From: Sphaerimonospora mesophila NBRC 14179 = JCM 3151
GTDB taxonomy: Bacteria > Actinomycetota > Actinomycetes > Streptosporangiales > Streptosporangiaceae
Reading direction: 5' to 3'
NCBI GenBank assembly: GCA_001552515.1
Contig: BCRI01000050.1
Location: 1 to 47,782, forward strand
Length of the DNA: 47,782 bases
Position numbers and translations under genes: made by a program. Below the pieces are notes generated by a model. It was not told the DNA's origin, searched no databases, and saw nothing but the letters and a program-made list of their open reading frames with translations. Shown here one piece after another: positions 1-8,258 of this stretch. Position 1 is the stretch's first letter, and the number at the start of each line of letters is the position of its first letter.

Positions 1-1452
1 CATGGTCCAGCCGGGGGCTCCGAAGCAGTCGCGCACGTCCGGGCCGAACAGTTCGCCGAGGCTGAGCGCGCTGGTGAACACCACCGGCGCGAGCACGGCC
101 TCGCCGCCGCCCGCCCTGGCGAGGTCGCGCAGCACCTCGACTCCGGAGTAGGCGCTGTGCCGTACGTCACGGGCGAAGCGCTCCTGCAGGTCGCGGGCGC
201 GCTCGGCGAAACCGCGGTCGCCCTCGGCGTCGACCTCGAGCAGGAGCAGGTTGGTGAAGTCGCCCACGAGGTGCGGCACCTCGGGGTGCAGCGGCCTGCG
301 GTCGTAGAGCGGGAGGTTGAGCACGAACCGCTGACGCGCGCTCCAGGCGGCGAGCACCTCGGCGAACGCCGTGAGGAACACCATCGACAGCGTGACGCCA
401 TGCTCGCGGGCGCGGGCGGACAGCCGCTCCCAGTCCTCCGGCGACACCCAGTGGAAGCGCCGGCCGACGGTGGGCGAGGTGATCCGCTCGGGCGGCGTCG
501 CCACGGGCAGGTCGGGCCCGCCCGGCAGCTCGGGCACGCGGCGGAGCCAGTATTCGCGGGCGGCGTCGTGTTCCGCCGCCGGCAGCGCGGCGACATCGGC
601 GAGATAGCGCGGGTAGCTGTAGGAGATGGGCGGCGGCGGCGCGTCCGGGCGCAGGTAGAGCGCGGCCAGGTCGGCGAGCAGCACGCGGAAGCTGTGCGCG
701 TCGGCGACCAGCATCTCGATCTTCACGTGCACGCGCGTGGCGCCGCCGGGCAGCAGCGACAGCGACACCTCGAACACCTCGCCGGAGGCGACGTCCAACC
801 GCCGGTGGGACTTCTCGTCGCGCACCCGCGCCAGGATCTCCGCGACCTCGCCGTCCGGCAGGCCCCGCAGGTCGCGTACGGCGAGGCCGGACCAGGCCGG
901 CTCCGCCATGATCTGCTGCGTGCCGTCGTCCAGGAAGCGGCAGCGCAGCATGGGGTGGCGCAGGAACAGCGCGTGCACGGCGCGCTCCAGGCGGACGGGG
1001 TCCACGCCGCGGCCGTCGAACTCGTTGTAGAAGTGGGCGCCGACGCCGCCGAGGACCTGGCCGTCGGTGCGGCCCACCCAGTAGGCGTGCTGCATCGTCG
1101 CGAGCGGGAACGGCGCGGCCTCGTCGACCTCGGCGGCGGCGGAGCCGGAGCCGGAGCCGTTACGACCGTCATGGCCGTTCCGGCCGTCGACGGCCGCCGA
1201 GACGTCGGCCAGCCGCCACCATTCGCCCAGCGTGCGGTGCTCGATCAGCTCGGCGAAGGTCACCGGCGCCCCGGCGCGGCTCCACGCGGCGGCCAGGCGC
1301 ATCAGGCCGATCGAGTCCAGGCCGAGACGCAGCAGATCGTCGTCGTCGCCGACCCGCTCCGGCGGCATGCCCAGCCGCTCGGCGACGTCCTGGCGCATGC
1401 GCTCCAGGGTGAGCGGCGCGTCCACGTGTTCCCGCTGGTCGCTCATCGACAT
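1..1452 (-). CDS. NRPS with N-terminal carrier protein and heterocyclization (Cy) domain, 3' end outside window
   Basis: Only the first 484 codons lie in the window; the frame is open to the left edge. Residues about 10-85 form a carrier protein with the phosphopantetheine serine in GLDSIGLM (S47). A Gly/Ser-rich linker follows, then from about residue 113 a condensation-superfamily domain with Cy hallmarks: QHAYWVGR, PGGPDLPV, the DRRPLHPEV and VGDFTNLLLLEV blocks, and PVVFTSALS. The sequence breaks off at GAPGWTM, just before where the family's SQTPQ motif would come. The Cy signature DxxxxDxxS reads E246-MLVA-D251-AH-S254, so the first Asp is Glu. A carrier-Cy start with no preceding adenylation domain is the architecture of MbtB/PchE-type proteins that load an aryl acid and form an oxazoline or thiazoline; that role is inferred. 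ATG at 1452 lies 9 bases after the upstream gene's stop, with GGATAGGG as ribosome site, so the two are probably translationally coupled. Confidence 0.88.
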   Translation of the reverse strand, partial: MSMSDQREHVDAPLTLERMRQDVAERLGMPPERVGDDDDLLRLGLDSIGLMRLAAAWSRAGAPVTFAELIEHRTLGEWWRLADVSAAVDGRNGHDGRNGSGSGSAAAEVDEAAPFPLATMQHAYWVGRTDGQVLGGVGAHFYNEFDGRGVDPVRLERAVHALFLRHPMLRCRFLDDGTQQIMAEPAWSGLAVRDLRGLPDGEVAEILARVRDEKSHRRLDVASGEVFEVSLSLLPGGATRVHVKIEMLVADAHSFRVLLADLAALYLRPDAPPPPISYSYPRYLADVAALPAAEHDAAREYWLRRVPELPGGPDLPVATPPERITSPTVGRRFHWVSPEDWERLSARAREHGVTLSMVFLTAFAEVLAAWSARQRFVLNLPLYDRRPLHPEVPHLVGDFTNLLLLEVDAEGDRGFAERARDLQERFARDVRHSAYSGVEVLRDLARAGGGEAVLAPVVFTSALSLGELFGPDVRDCFGAPGWTM

Positions 1453-1461
1453 GTGTACGCC

Positions 1462-2445
1462 CTATCCACGCGGGCCCCGGCGGTAGCCGGGACGGATCGA
1501 ACGGTCCGCGAATCCCAGCAGCTCCAGCTTCTCCAGCCCGTCGCGCACCCGGGGGGTGAGCAGGCCGATGTTGGCGAGCGAGGAGATGACCTTCGAGAAG
1601 ATCGCCTGCCGATACTTGATCATCAGTTCGTCCCGGGCCGCGAACTCCATGCCCTCGACGCGGTCGACGTCGAGCCGCTCCCACACGTCCTCCAGCAGGA
1701 ACCGGCGGCGCATGAGGGAGGCGGAGGTGAGCACCATGTCCTCGCGGTCGGACAACTCGGCCGAGCTCATCTCGCTGTAGATGCCGGACAGCGACAGGAT
1801 GCCGAAGGTGACGTGCCTGGCCTCGTCCCGCGCGACCAGGCGGGTGATGTCGCAGATGAGATCGTCGTGGAAGGTGCTGTTGGCCAGCCGGAAGGCCGCC
1901 ATGGCGAGCGCCTCGACCACGATCTGCATGCCCAGCGCCGTGATGTCCCAGCGGGTGTCGGAGAGCAGGTCCTCCAGGAGCTCCTTCAGCGGCGCGGTGA
2001 TCGGGTAGAAGTGCGGCACCTTCTCCCGCAGATAGCGCGAGAAGACCTCCACGTGCCGCGCCTCGTCGGCCGCCTGGCTCGCGGCGTAGTACTTGCTGTC
2101 CAGATCGGGCACGACCTCGACCAGGCGGGCGGCGACGACCATCGCCCCCTGCTCCCCGTGCAGGAACTGGCTCACCATCCAGGTCTGCAGCTCCCAGCGG
2201 AAGACGTCCCACATCTGCCGGCCGGCGGGGGCCAGCGGCGAAGCGGCGAACGACGCCATGGCGAAGGAGGAGTCATCGGGCAGCGGCGCGCCGAAGGGCA
2301 CCTCGATGGACCAGTCCACGTCGGTCGTGGCGTTCCACTGGGCCTGCTTCGCACGTTCGTAGAGCGAGTGGATCGCTTGCGACTCGGACTCGTATCTCCA
2401 TGTGAGCCGTGCGTCGACCGGCACGTTGACCAAGAGACCGGACAT
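1462..2445 (-). CDS. ferritin-like di-iron oxygenase of an NRPS cluster
   Basis: This 327-residue protein shows the complete ligand set of ferritin/R2-like carboxylate-bridged di-iron enzymes: E98 (HGEQ), E128xxH131 (DEARH), E178 (VVEAL) and E208xxH211 (DEARH). The spacing E, ExxH, E, ExxH is that of O2-activating di-iron oxygenases. AurF/CmlI-type N-oxygenases are one possible functional parallel, but their motif sequences differ and I do not assign the reaction. The gene is the first of a probable two-gene transcript and ends 9 bases before the NRPS start, so a substrate tethered to the carrier protein or its aryl/amine precursor is plausible. It is divergent from the stand-alone condensation gene across a short promoter region (2446-2528). 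Cytosolic; no signal peptide or membrane segment. Confidence 0.82.
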   Translation of the reverse strand: MSGLLVNVPVDARLTWRYESESQAIHSLYERAKQAQWNATTDVDWSIEVPFGAPLPDDSSFAMASFAASPLAPAGRQMWDVFRWELQTWMVSQFLHGEQGAMVVAARLVEVVPDLDSKYYAASQAADEARHVEVFSRYLREKVPHFYPITAPLKELLEDLLSDTRWDITALGMQIVVEALAMAAFRLANSTFHDDLICDITRLVARDEARHVTFGILSLSGIYSEMSSAELSDREDMVLTSASLMRRRFLLEDVWERLDVDRVEGMEFAARDELMIKYRQAIFSKVISSLANIGLLTPRVRDGLEKLELLGFADRSIRPGYRRGPRG

Positions 2446-2469
2446 GCGATCAGCCTAACCACAGACGCA

Positions 2470-2498
2470 TTCAGATACCAGACCCCAGCTCGTATCAT
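2470..2498 (+). promoter_or_regulatory. candidate promoter for the stand-alone condensation gene
   Basis: In the 83-base divergent gap, TTCAGA (2470-2475) and TATCAT (2493-2498) are separated by 17 bases, a reasonable match to a sigma-70-type promoter reading rightward. The 8-mer CTCGTATC (2489-2496) overlaps the -10 and recurs near the VOC and GMC genes. This is inference from pattern only. Confidence 0.35.
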
Positions 2499-2528
2499 GT
2501 ATCTAGTGTTCTCCGGTACGCTGCGCAC

Positions 2529-3797
2529 GTGGGCTCCATCGAGGTACCGGCGTCGATAGGCCAGCGCCTGCTGGCGATGATCGGGCACTACCGTCCCGGG
2601 CACGGGGCGCTCAACTGCCCGGTGGTGTGCCGGCTGCGCGGGCCGCTCGACGTCGCCGCGCTGCGGGCGGCGCTCGACGGGCTGACCGCCGCGCACGAGG
2701 CCCTGCGTACGGCGTTCGCCGGGCGCGGCCGCCGGCTGACCCAGGTCATCCACGCCCCGCGCACGCTGCCGCTCGCCCGGGTCGATCTCGCGGGTGAGGC
2801 CGAGCTCGCCGCCGCGCTGGCCGGGGAGCTCGCCACGCCCATCGACGTGGCCGACTGGCCGACCCGGGCCACGCTGTGGCGGCTCGGCCCGGCCGACCAC
2901 GCACTCTGCCTGAACATGCACCACCTGGTCACCGACGCGTGGTCGGCCGGGCTGATCTTCCATGAGCTGCGGGCACGGTACGGCCTGGCCCTCGGGTCGG
3001 CCTCCCCGATCCGGGCGCCACGCTGGCAGTATCGCGACTTCGTGGACTGGCAGACGCGGCTGTGCGAGGGCACCGGGCTGGACCGGCATCGGGACTACTG
3101 GCGGGCCAGGCTCGCCGGCCTGCGGCTGCCGCGCCTGCCCTACCGCGAGGCGAGCGGCCCGTCGGCCGTGACCGGCGCCGACATCCCCCCGGAGGTGGCG
3201 GCCGGGCTGCGCCGCCTCGCGCGTGATTGCCGGGCCACCCTGTTCAGCGTCATGCTGGCGCTCTACTACGCGGTGCTGCGGCAGGTGTGCGGGCAGGACG
3301 ACCTGGCCGTGGCGTCGCTGTTCGCCAACCGGTCGCGGGAGGAGGCGCGCGACACCGTGGGCTTCCTGGCCAACATGGTGGTGCTGCGCACGACGGCGAC
3401 GGGCAGGCAGACGTTCCCCGCCCTGGTGCGCGCCGCGCACGAGACGGTCGCCGGGGCGCTCGCCTACCAGGAGCAGCCCTACCAGACGCTGCCGCTCGAC
3501 CCGGCGAGCCTCGGCGGCGGCAGGGCCGACGACGTGGTGTTCCAGATGATGGCCGAGCTCGACCACGTGGGCCGCGTCGGCGACCTCGAGTTCGAGCTGC
3601 TGGTGCCGGAGGACATCGGCAGCAGGTTCGGCGTCGAGCTGGCCGTCACGCCGCACGGCGCGGGGATGCGCGTCCTGCTCTTCCACACCGCGCGGCTGGC
3701 GCCCTCGACCGCGTCCGACATGCTGGAGGGCTATCTGTCCGCCGCCGCCGCTGTCGCGGGCGGCGCTCCGGTCCCGCTGGCCCACCTGGGTCTTTGA
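2529..3797 (+). CDS. stand-alone NRPS condensation-domain protein
   Basis: The 422-residue product is one condensation domain with nothing fused to it. The catalytic motif is H131-H132-LVT-D136-AWS, i.e. HHxxxD with Ala where Gly is usual. The N-terminal SIGQRLLAM corresponds to the C1 motif, and NRSREEARDTVGFLANMV and the YQEQPYQTLPLDP-like segment fit the later C motifs. The upstream GTG at 2529 is preferred over the ATG at 2577 because the C1 motif lies between them, although no clear Shine-Dalgarno site precedes it. Free-standing condensation enzymes join a carrier-bound acyl group to an amine or alcohol in trans. Here the partner is presumably the carrier domains of the neighbouring synthetase. 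Divergent from the di-iron oxygenase. Confidence 0.85.
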   Translation: MGSIEVPASIGQRLLAMIGHYRPGHGALNCPVVCRLRGPLDVAALRAALDGLTAAHEALRTAFAGRGRRLTQVIHAPRTLPLARVDLAGEAELAAALAGELATPIDVADWPTRATLWRLGPADHALCLNMHHLVTDAWSAGLIFHELRARYGLALGSASPIRAPRWQYRDFVDWQTRLCEGTGLDRHRDYWRARLAGLRLPRLPYREASGPSAVTGADIPPEVAAGLRRLARDCRATLFSVMLALYYAVLRQVCGQDDLAVASLFANRSREEARDTVGFLANMVVLRTTATGRQTFPALVRAAHETVAGALAYQEQPYQTLPLDPASLGGGRADDVVFQMMAELDHVGRVGDLEFELLVPEDIGSRFGVELAVTPHGAGMRVLLFHTARLAPSTASDMLEGYLSAAAAVAGGAPVPLAHLGL

Positions 3798-3965
3798 GCC
3801 CGCCTGCCGGGGCACAGAGGCGCCGCCGCCCGCCCTTTCCGGCGAGACGAGTATCTCGTATGCCGGTTCCTTCGGACACGCGCCGATGGCCTGACCGGCG
3901 TCGTGATGGTGTGTAAGACTAGTCCCGAGGACCGACTCCTTTCCCGCATCTTAAGGAGATGGCAC

Positions 3966-4364
3966 ATGAGGGGTGCCGCACCTTCTGTCATTCCGACCCT
4001 GCGCTACCAGGACCCGGCCAAGGCGATCAGCTGGCTGTGCGAGGCCTTCGGGCTGACCGAGGCGTTCGTCGCCCGCACCGATGACGGCTCGGTCGCCCAC
4101 GCGCAGCTCACCTACGGGACGGGGATGGTGATGCTCGGCCCGGCCTCCGACGGAGAGGACGGCCGTCTCGCCGTACCGCACGGCCCCGCCTGGATCTACG
4201 TGGTGGTCGACGACGTCGACGCGCACCACGAGCGGGCCGTGGCGGCGGGCGCGGAGATCATTCAGGAGCCGCGCGAAGAGGACTACGGCGGTAAGGGCTA
4301 CGCCGCCCGCGATTTCGAGGGAAACGTGTGGAGCTTCGGCGGTTACCGGCCGGAGATGTCATAG
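3966..4364 (+). CDS. VOC (glyoxalase/bleomycin-resistance fold) protein
   Basis: A 132-residue single-chain VOC protein. The paired beta-alpha-beta-beta-beta modules are recognisable at residues about 5-60 (TLRYQDPAKAISWLCEAFG) and 75-130 (AWIYVVVDDVDAHHERAVAAG, then DFEGNVWSFGGY). The start is fixed by a strong AAGGAG at 3953-3958, seven bases before ATG 3966; an in-frame ATG at 3903 lacks a ribosome site. Proteins of this PhnB-like subgroup include metal-dependent isomerases and drug-binding resistance proteins. In a biosynthetic cluster, self-resistance by binding the product is plausible, but tailoring is equally possible. It lies 48 bases before the GMC gene and may share its transcript. 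Confidence 0.85.
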   Translation: MRGAAPSVIPTLRYQDPAKAISWLCEAFGLTEAFVARTDDGSVAHAQLTYGTGMVMLGPASDGEDGRLAVPHGPAWIYVVVDDVDAHHERAVAAGAEIIQEPREEDYGGKGYAARDFEGNVWSFGGYRPEMS

Positions 4365-4412
4365 GGCACCCGCTGCCGGAGATGCTGTAGATACGAGGGA
4401 CGGGAGCCGCTG

Positions 4413-5927
4413 ATGGAGGTCGTCGACTACCTCGTGGTCGGCGCGGGGTCGGCCGGCGCGGTGCTCGCCGCCCGGCTGAGCGAGGACGACACGAAGAGGG
4501 TCCTGCTGCTGGAGGCCGGGCCCGACTTCGCCGACGGGGCGAGCCTGCCCCGTCGGCTGCACGACGAGTTCCAGGTCGTCGATCCGGCCTACGACTGGGG
4601 GCTGGAGGCGCGGCTCTGCGAGGGGAACGCCTCACTGCTGGCCCGCGGGCGGGTGGTCGGCGGATCCTCCCAGACCAACGCGCGCGGCGCGATCCGCCCG
4701 CCGGCCGCCGACTTCGCCGCCTGGGCCGCGCTCGGTCTGCCGGCCTGGAGCTGGGACCGGGTCCTGGAGTCGTTCCGCCGCATCGAGACCGACCGGGAGT
4801 TCGGCGACCGTCCCTACCACGGGAACTCCGGGCCGCTGCCGATCGTGCGGTGGGACCACTCGGAGCTGGTCCCGGGAGCCGCCGCCTTCCTGGAGTCCGC
4901 CCAGGCCGCCGGGCATCCGCTGTGCGACGACCTCAACGCGCCCGACGCCGCCGGGGTCGCCATATATCCGCAGAACCGCGACGGTCGGGCCCGGGTCTCC
5001 ACCAACCTGGCCTTCCTCGCCGGCGCGAGATCACGGCCCAACCTGACGGTGCGCGGCGACTGCCAGGTGTCGCGCGTGATCGTACGCGGCGGTCGCGCCG
5101 TGGGCGTCGAGGCCGACGGCGAGGAGATCGCCGCGCGTGAGGTCGTCCTGTGCGCGGGCGTCCCGTTCAGCCCGGCCCTGCTCCTGCGCTCGGGCATCGG
5201 CCCCGCCGACCGGTTGCGCGCCCTCGGCATCCCGGTCGTCCTCGACGCCCCCGGCGTCGGCGAGCGCGTGGTCGACCAGCCGGGGGCCGGCATCCCCGTC
5301 GTGCCGACCCGCTCGGCCGGAGCCGAGCTGTGGCCCACCAACCAGGTCGCCGGTCGGCTGCGTGAGATCCCCGGGTTCCCCGCCGACGACAGCCTCTATC
5401 TGGTGCTCTTCTCCGGCATCGACATTCCGCCGCTGGCCGAGCTGGTCGGCACCGATCTGCTCACGGTGGTGAGCGCGGGTGACCTCGCGCCCGCGTCACG
5501 CGGCCGCATCACGCTGCGCTCGCCGGATCCGAAGGAGCACCCGTTCGTCGATCTCGGTTTCTACTCGGCCGAAGACGACCTCGCCAGGATGCGCGGAGCG
5601 CTGCGCACCGCGTGGGAGATCGCCCACCAGGCGGCGTTCACGGCGACGGTGGACCGCTTCGCGCTCCTGGACGACGCCACGATCGCCGACGACGAGAAGC
5701 TCGACGCCGTCCTGCGCATGACCACGACGAGCCGCTGGTCACCGCTCGGCGGCTGCTGCATGGGCCCGGACTCCGATCCGCTGGCCGTGGTCGACGAGCG
5801 GTGCGCCGTACGCGGCATCGAGGGGCTGCGGGTGGCCGACGCGTCCATCGTGCCGGTGCCGCTGCGCGCGCCGAACGCGCTGTCCTGCATGATGATCGGC
5901 GAACACGTCAGCGGCCTCATGCGCTGA
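4413..5927 (+). CDS. GMC-family FAD oxidoreductase with altered catalytic histidine
   Basis: This 504-residue protein has the N-terminal dinucleotide fold GAGSAG (residues 10-15), the ADP-binding LLLEAGP, the GGSSQTNA segment of GMC signature 1, the CAGVPFSPALLLRSGIGP signature 2, and the C-terminal substrate domain. GMC oxidases and dehydrogenases use a catalytic His in the motif HPxGTCxMG; here the aligned segment reads W-S443-PLGGCCMG, so the His is Ser. The second active-site residue, Asn/His, is present as N488 (RAPNALSC). The flavin site therefore looks intact while the usual base is missing. Function may be alcohol oxidation by another mechanism, a non-oxidative use of the fold, or a lost activity. 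ATG 4413 follows GGGACGGGAG at good spacing. Probably co-transcribed with the VOC gene. Confidence 0.9.
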   Translation: MEVVDYLVVGAGSAGAVLAARLSEDDTKRVLLLEAGPDFADGASLPRRLHDEFQVVDPAYDWGLEARLCEGNASLLARGRVVGGSSQTNARGAIRPPAADFAAWAALGLPAWSWDRVLESFRRIETDREFGDRPYHGNSGPLPIVRWDHSELVPGAAAFLESAQAAGHPLCDDLNAPDAAGVAIYPQNRDGRARVSTNLAFLAGARSRPNLTVRGDCQVSRVIVRGGRAVGVEADGEEIAAREVVLCAGVPFSPALLLRSGIGPADRLRALGIPVVLDAPGVGERVVDQPGAGIPVVPTRSAGAELWPTNQVAGRLREIPGFPADDSLYLVLFSGIDIPPLAELVGTDLLTVVSAGDLAPASRGRITLRSPDPKEHPFVDLGFYSAEDDLARMRGALRTAWEIAHQAAFTATVDRFALLDDATIADDEKLDAVLRMTTTSRWSPLGGCCMGPDSDPLAVVDERCAVRGIEGLRVADASIVPVPLRAPNALSCMMIGEHVSGLMR

Positions 5928-5977
5928 GACCGCTCCCGGCCCACGATCCGGGCACCGTACGGCGGGCACCGCCCGGA

Positions 5978-6874
5978 TCAGGGCCCGCCCCCGGCTTCGG
6001 CGCCCGCGCTCGTCGCGGCCGGTTCGCCGGCCTGCTCGGGGGCGGAGAAGAGCCGGCAGAGCATCTGCTGGGCGCCCGTGGCGAGCAGGCGGCCGTCGGG
6101 CGACCAGACCGCCGCGCGCCCGGCGGCCAGCCCGTGCGACAGGGCGCTGGCGTGCCCCTCCACGAGCAGCCACTCCGATTCCGGCGCGGCGTCATGGAAG
6201 ATCACCTGCAGGTCCATCGTCGGCGCGACGAACGGTTCCACGTCGTTCGGGCTGGCGAGCATGACGCAGGGGAACGGCGTGATGTCGACGTGGATGAGGG
6301 ATCGGCAGGCGTCCAGCCAGGGGTCCTCCGGGAACGTCGCACGCGGGCGCAGCCGCACCCAGCCCCGCTGGTTCGGCTCGCCGTACCGCTCGGGCACGGC
6401 CTCCAGCCAGAAGACCGGCCGCGTGTCGCAATGAGCGAGGTGGGGCAGGGCGATGCCGCCCCACTCGGTCGCGGCGCGCTCCTCGATCGTGGGCAGGCCG
6501 TGCGGGGGCGGCGCCTGAGGCGGAGTGGCGAGCCGCTGACATGGGCCGGCCAGGTCTCCGGCGACGGCCCACACCGTGGCGTGCAGCACGGCGCGTCCGT
6601 GCTGCGACATGCTCACCCGCAGCGCCTCGGCCCTGCGGCTCGCGCGCAGGCGTTCGACGGCGACGTCGACGTGCTCGAACCTCGCGGTGCTGAGGAACTG
6701 GCAGTTCATGCTCGCCGGACGGGTCAGCCGCGTCTCGGCGCCCGCGGCGCGCAGCGCGACCGAGGCCAGATAGCCGCCGATCGGGCCCCAGACGTTCCAC
6801 TCCTCAGAAAGGGTGGCGGCGTAGCGGCCCTCGCCGACGGGCGTCACCGCTGAGTCGATCGCCAGATCCCCCAC
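5978..6874 (-). CDS. acyl-CoA thioesterase-like protein (double hot-dog, TesB-type)
   Basis: About 298 residues. The N-terminal half has the hot-dog pattern NVWGPIGGYLASVALRAAG with the following SMNCQFLSTARF strand. The C-terminal half has a second hot-dog (HVDITPFPCV, APTMDLQVIFHD, LLVEGHASAL, GRAAVWSPDGRLLATGAQ). This is the layout of 4HBT_3/TesB-like acyl-CoA thioesterases. It lies at the 3' side of the GMC gene, convergent with it, and downstream of the P450 on the same strand, so it may release or edit an acyl intermediate of the NRPS pathway. GTG 6874 is preferred because GGAGG ends 9 bases before it; an in-frame GTG at 6883 directly abuts that site. Confidence 0.75.
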   Translation of the reverse strand: MGDLAIDSAVTPVGEGRYAATLSEEWNVWGPIGGYLASVALRAAGAETRLTRPASMNCQFLSTARFEHVDVAVERLRASRRAEALRVSMSQHGRAVLHATVWAVAGDLAGPCQRLATPPQAPPPHGLPTIEERAATEWGGIALPHLAHCDTRPVFWLEAVPERYGEPNQRGWVRLRPRATFPEDPWLDACRSLIHVDITPFPCVMLASPNDVEPFVAPTMDLQVIFHDAAPESEWLLVEGHASALSHGLAAGRAAVWSPDGRLLATGAQQMLCRLFSAPEQAGEPAATSAGAEAGGGP

Positions 6875-6911
6875 GCTCGTCACCCTCCGCCCGGCACGGC
6901 CCGCGAATCAC

Positions 6912-6947
6912 GGATAGAACGAATAGAACGGATGAAACGGACAGCAG
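6912..6947. repeat. imperfect 9-bp tandem repeat
   Basis: Four near-identical 9-mers run head to tail (ggatagaac, gaatagaac, ggatgaaac, ggacagcag) in the gap between the P450 stop and the thioesterase start. The minus strand is pyrimidine-rich here. A short GACCG/CGGTC stem overlaps the P450 stop at about 6975-6987. Together they could act as a weak terminator or spacer; function unknown. Confidence 0.6.
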
Positions 6948-6983
6948 GGAACGGACGACGGATCACTCCCGCGACCGGCGCGG

Positions 6984-8258
6984 TCACGGGGCCTCGGCCG
7001 GGACGACGTGCAGCGGCAGCGCGTCGAAGCCGCGGAACATGCCGCTGGACTTGAAGCGCAGGTCCTCACCGGTGAGCTGGATGTCGGCGAAGTTGTCGAG
7101 CAGCGCGCCGAACGCGAGCACGCCCTCCAGCCGGGCCAGCTGCACACCGAGGCAGTGGTGCGCGCCCCAGGCGAAGGAGAGCGGCGGCTCGGTCGTCCCG
7201 CCGGCGGCGTAGCGGCCGATGTCGAGCCGGTCGGGGTCGGCGAACCGGGCCGGATCGCGGTTCGCGGCGCCGATGACGACGACCGCCTGGTCGCCGGCCG
7301 GGACCGGGGTGCCGTCGGACAGCGTGGTGTCGGCGATGAACGAGCGGCCGGTGATCTGGATCGGCGAGTCGTACCTCAGGAACTCCTCGACGGCCGAGGC
7401 GAGCAGCGACCGGTCGGCGCGCAGCCTGGCCATCTCGCCGGGGTTCTCGCACAGGGCCCGGGTGCCCAGGCTGATCAGGTCGGTCATCGTGTGGAAGCCC
7501 GCGCTGAACAGCAGCACGACGACCGAGACCAGCTCCTCCGTCGACAGCCGGTCGCCGTCGATCTCCACGGTCGACAGGTTGGAGATGAGGTCGTCCTTGG
7601 GATTCGCCCGGCGCTCCTCCAGCAGGCTCACGAAGTACTGCTCCATCTCGAACATCGCCGCGTCCGCTGCTCGGAGCATCTCGGGGTCGTGGATGTCGAT
7701 GGTGTCGACGGCCGCGCTGGCCTTCTTCGTCAGGTCGCGCAGCATCGCGTAGTCCTGCTCCGGCACCCCCACGAGTTCGCCGATCACCGCGATGGGCAGC
7801 GGGCGGGCGAACGTCTCCACCAGGTCGAACACCCCTCCGGCCGAGGTGAGGCCGGCCATGATGGGATCGATGAGCTTCGCCACCTGCGCTTCGAGCCGGG
7901 GGCGCAGCTTCTGCACCCGGCGCGGGGTGAAGGCGCTGCTGATCAGCCCGCGCAGCCGCGTGTGCTCCGGCCCGTCCATGAACAGCAGGGTCCTGATCCG
8001 CTCGTCGCCCCGCTCCTTGCCGAGCCTGGGGCGCACCCCGGACTTGTCCAGGGCGGGGCTCTTCATCGCGAACCTGCAGTCGTCGTAGGTGGTGAGCACC
8101 CACCCGGCGCCGTGGTCGGGGATGACCATCCGGTAGTGGGGGTCGGCTGCGCGCAGCGCGTGGTAGTGAGGGTAGGGATCCCGGACGGTCTCGGGAGTTT
8201 TCATCATGAGCTCCATGAGGAGCTGGCCGGCGTCTTTCTGCAGCACAGACTCGGACAC
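6984..8258 (-). CDS. cytochrome P450 monooxygenase with unusual I-helix
   Basis: A soluble bacterial P450 of about 424 residues. Seen in order: the C-helix FMDGPEHTRLRGL, the I-helix LLFSAGFHTMTDLI (about 251-264), the K-helix ExxR in EEFLRYDSP (about 292-300), and the heme loop FAWGAHHCLG with the thiolate Cys at about 369. The I-helix normally reads AGxE/DT; here the acid is His (AGFHT), while the Thr is kept. This points to an atypical proton-relay. In the NRPS context it is a tailoring oxygenase, substrate unknown. Two adjacent GTG codons are possible; 8258 sits 6 bases from GGGAGG and is preferred over 8261. It needs ferredoxin partners not encoded in the window. Confidence 0.93.
   Translation of the reverse strand: MSESVLQKDAGQLLMELMMKTPETVRDPYPHYHALRAADPHYRMVIPDHGAGWVLTTYDDCRFAMKSPALDKSGVRPRLGKERGDERIRTLLFMDGPEHTRLRGLISSAFTPRRVQKLRPRLEAQVAKLIDPIMAGLTSAGGVFDLVETFARPLPIAVIGELVGVPEQDYAMLRDLTKKASAAVDTIDIHDPEMLRAADAAMFEMEQYFVSLLEERRANPKDDLISNLSTVEIDGDRLSTEELVSVVVLLFSAGFHTMTDLISLGTRALCENPGEMARLRADRSLLASAVEEFLRYDSPIQITGRSFIADTTLSDGTPVPAGDQAVVVIGAANRDPARFADPDRLDIGRYAAGGTTEPPLSFAWGAHHCLGVQLARLEGVLAFGALLDNFADIQLTGEDLRFKSSGMFRGFDALPLHVVPAEAP

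Noticed and set aside
157-2559. 800-residue open frame on the plus strand across the NRPS and di-iron genes
   Set aside because: It is antisense to two genes with clear motifs and has the Arg/Gly/His-rich composition of GC-driven shadow frames. The same holds for the long antisense frames at 13642-15141, 14868-17714, 45394-47526 and others.
3903-3965. N-terminal extension of the VOC protein from ATG 3903
   Set aside because: The extension contains the AAGGAG site of the internal ATG 3966 and does not resemble VOC sequence.
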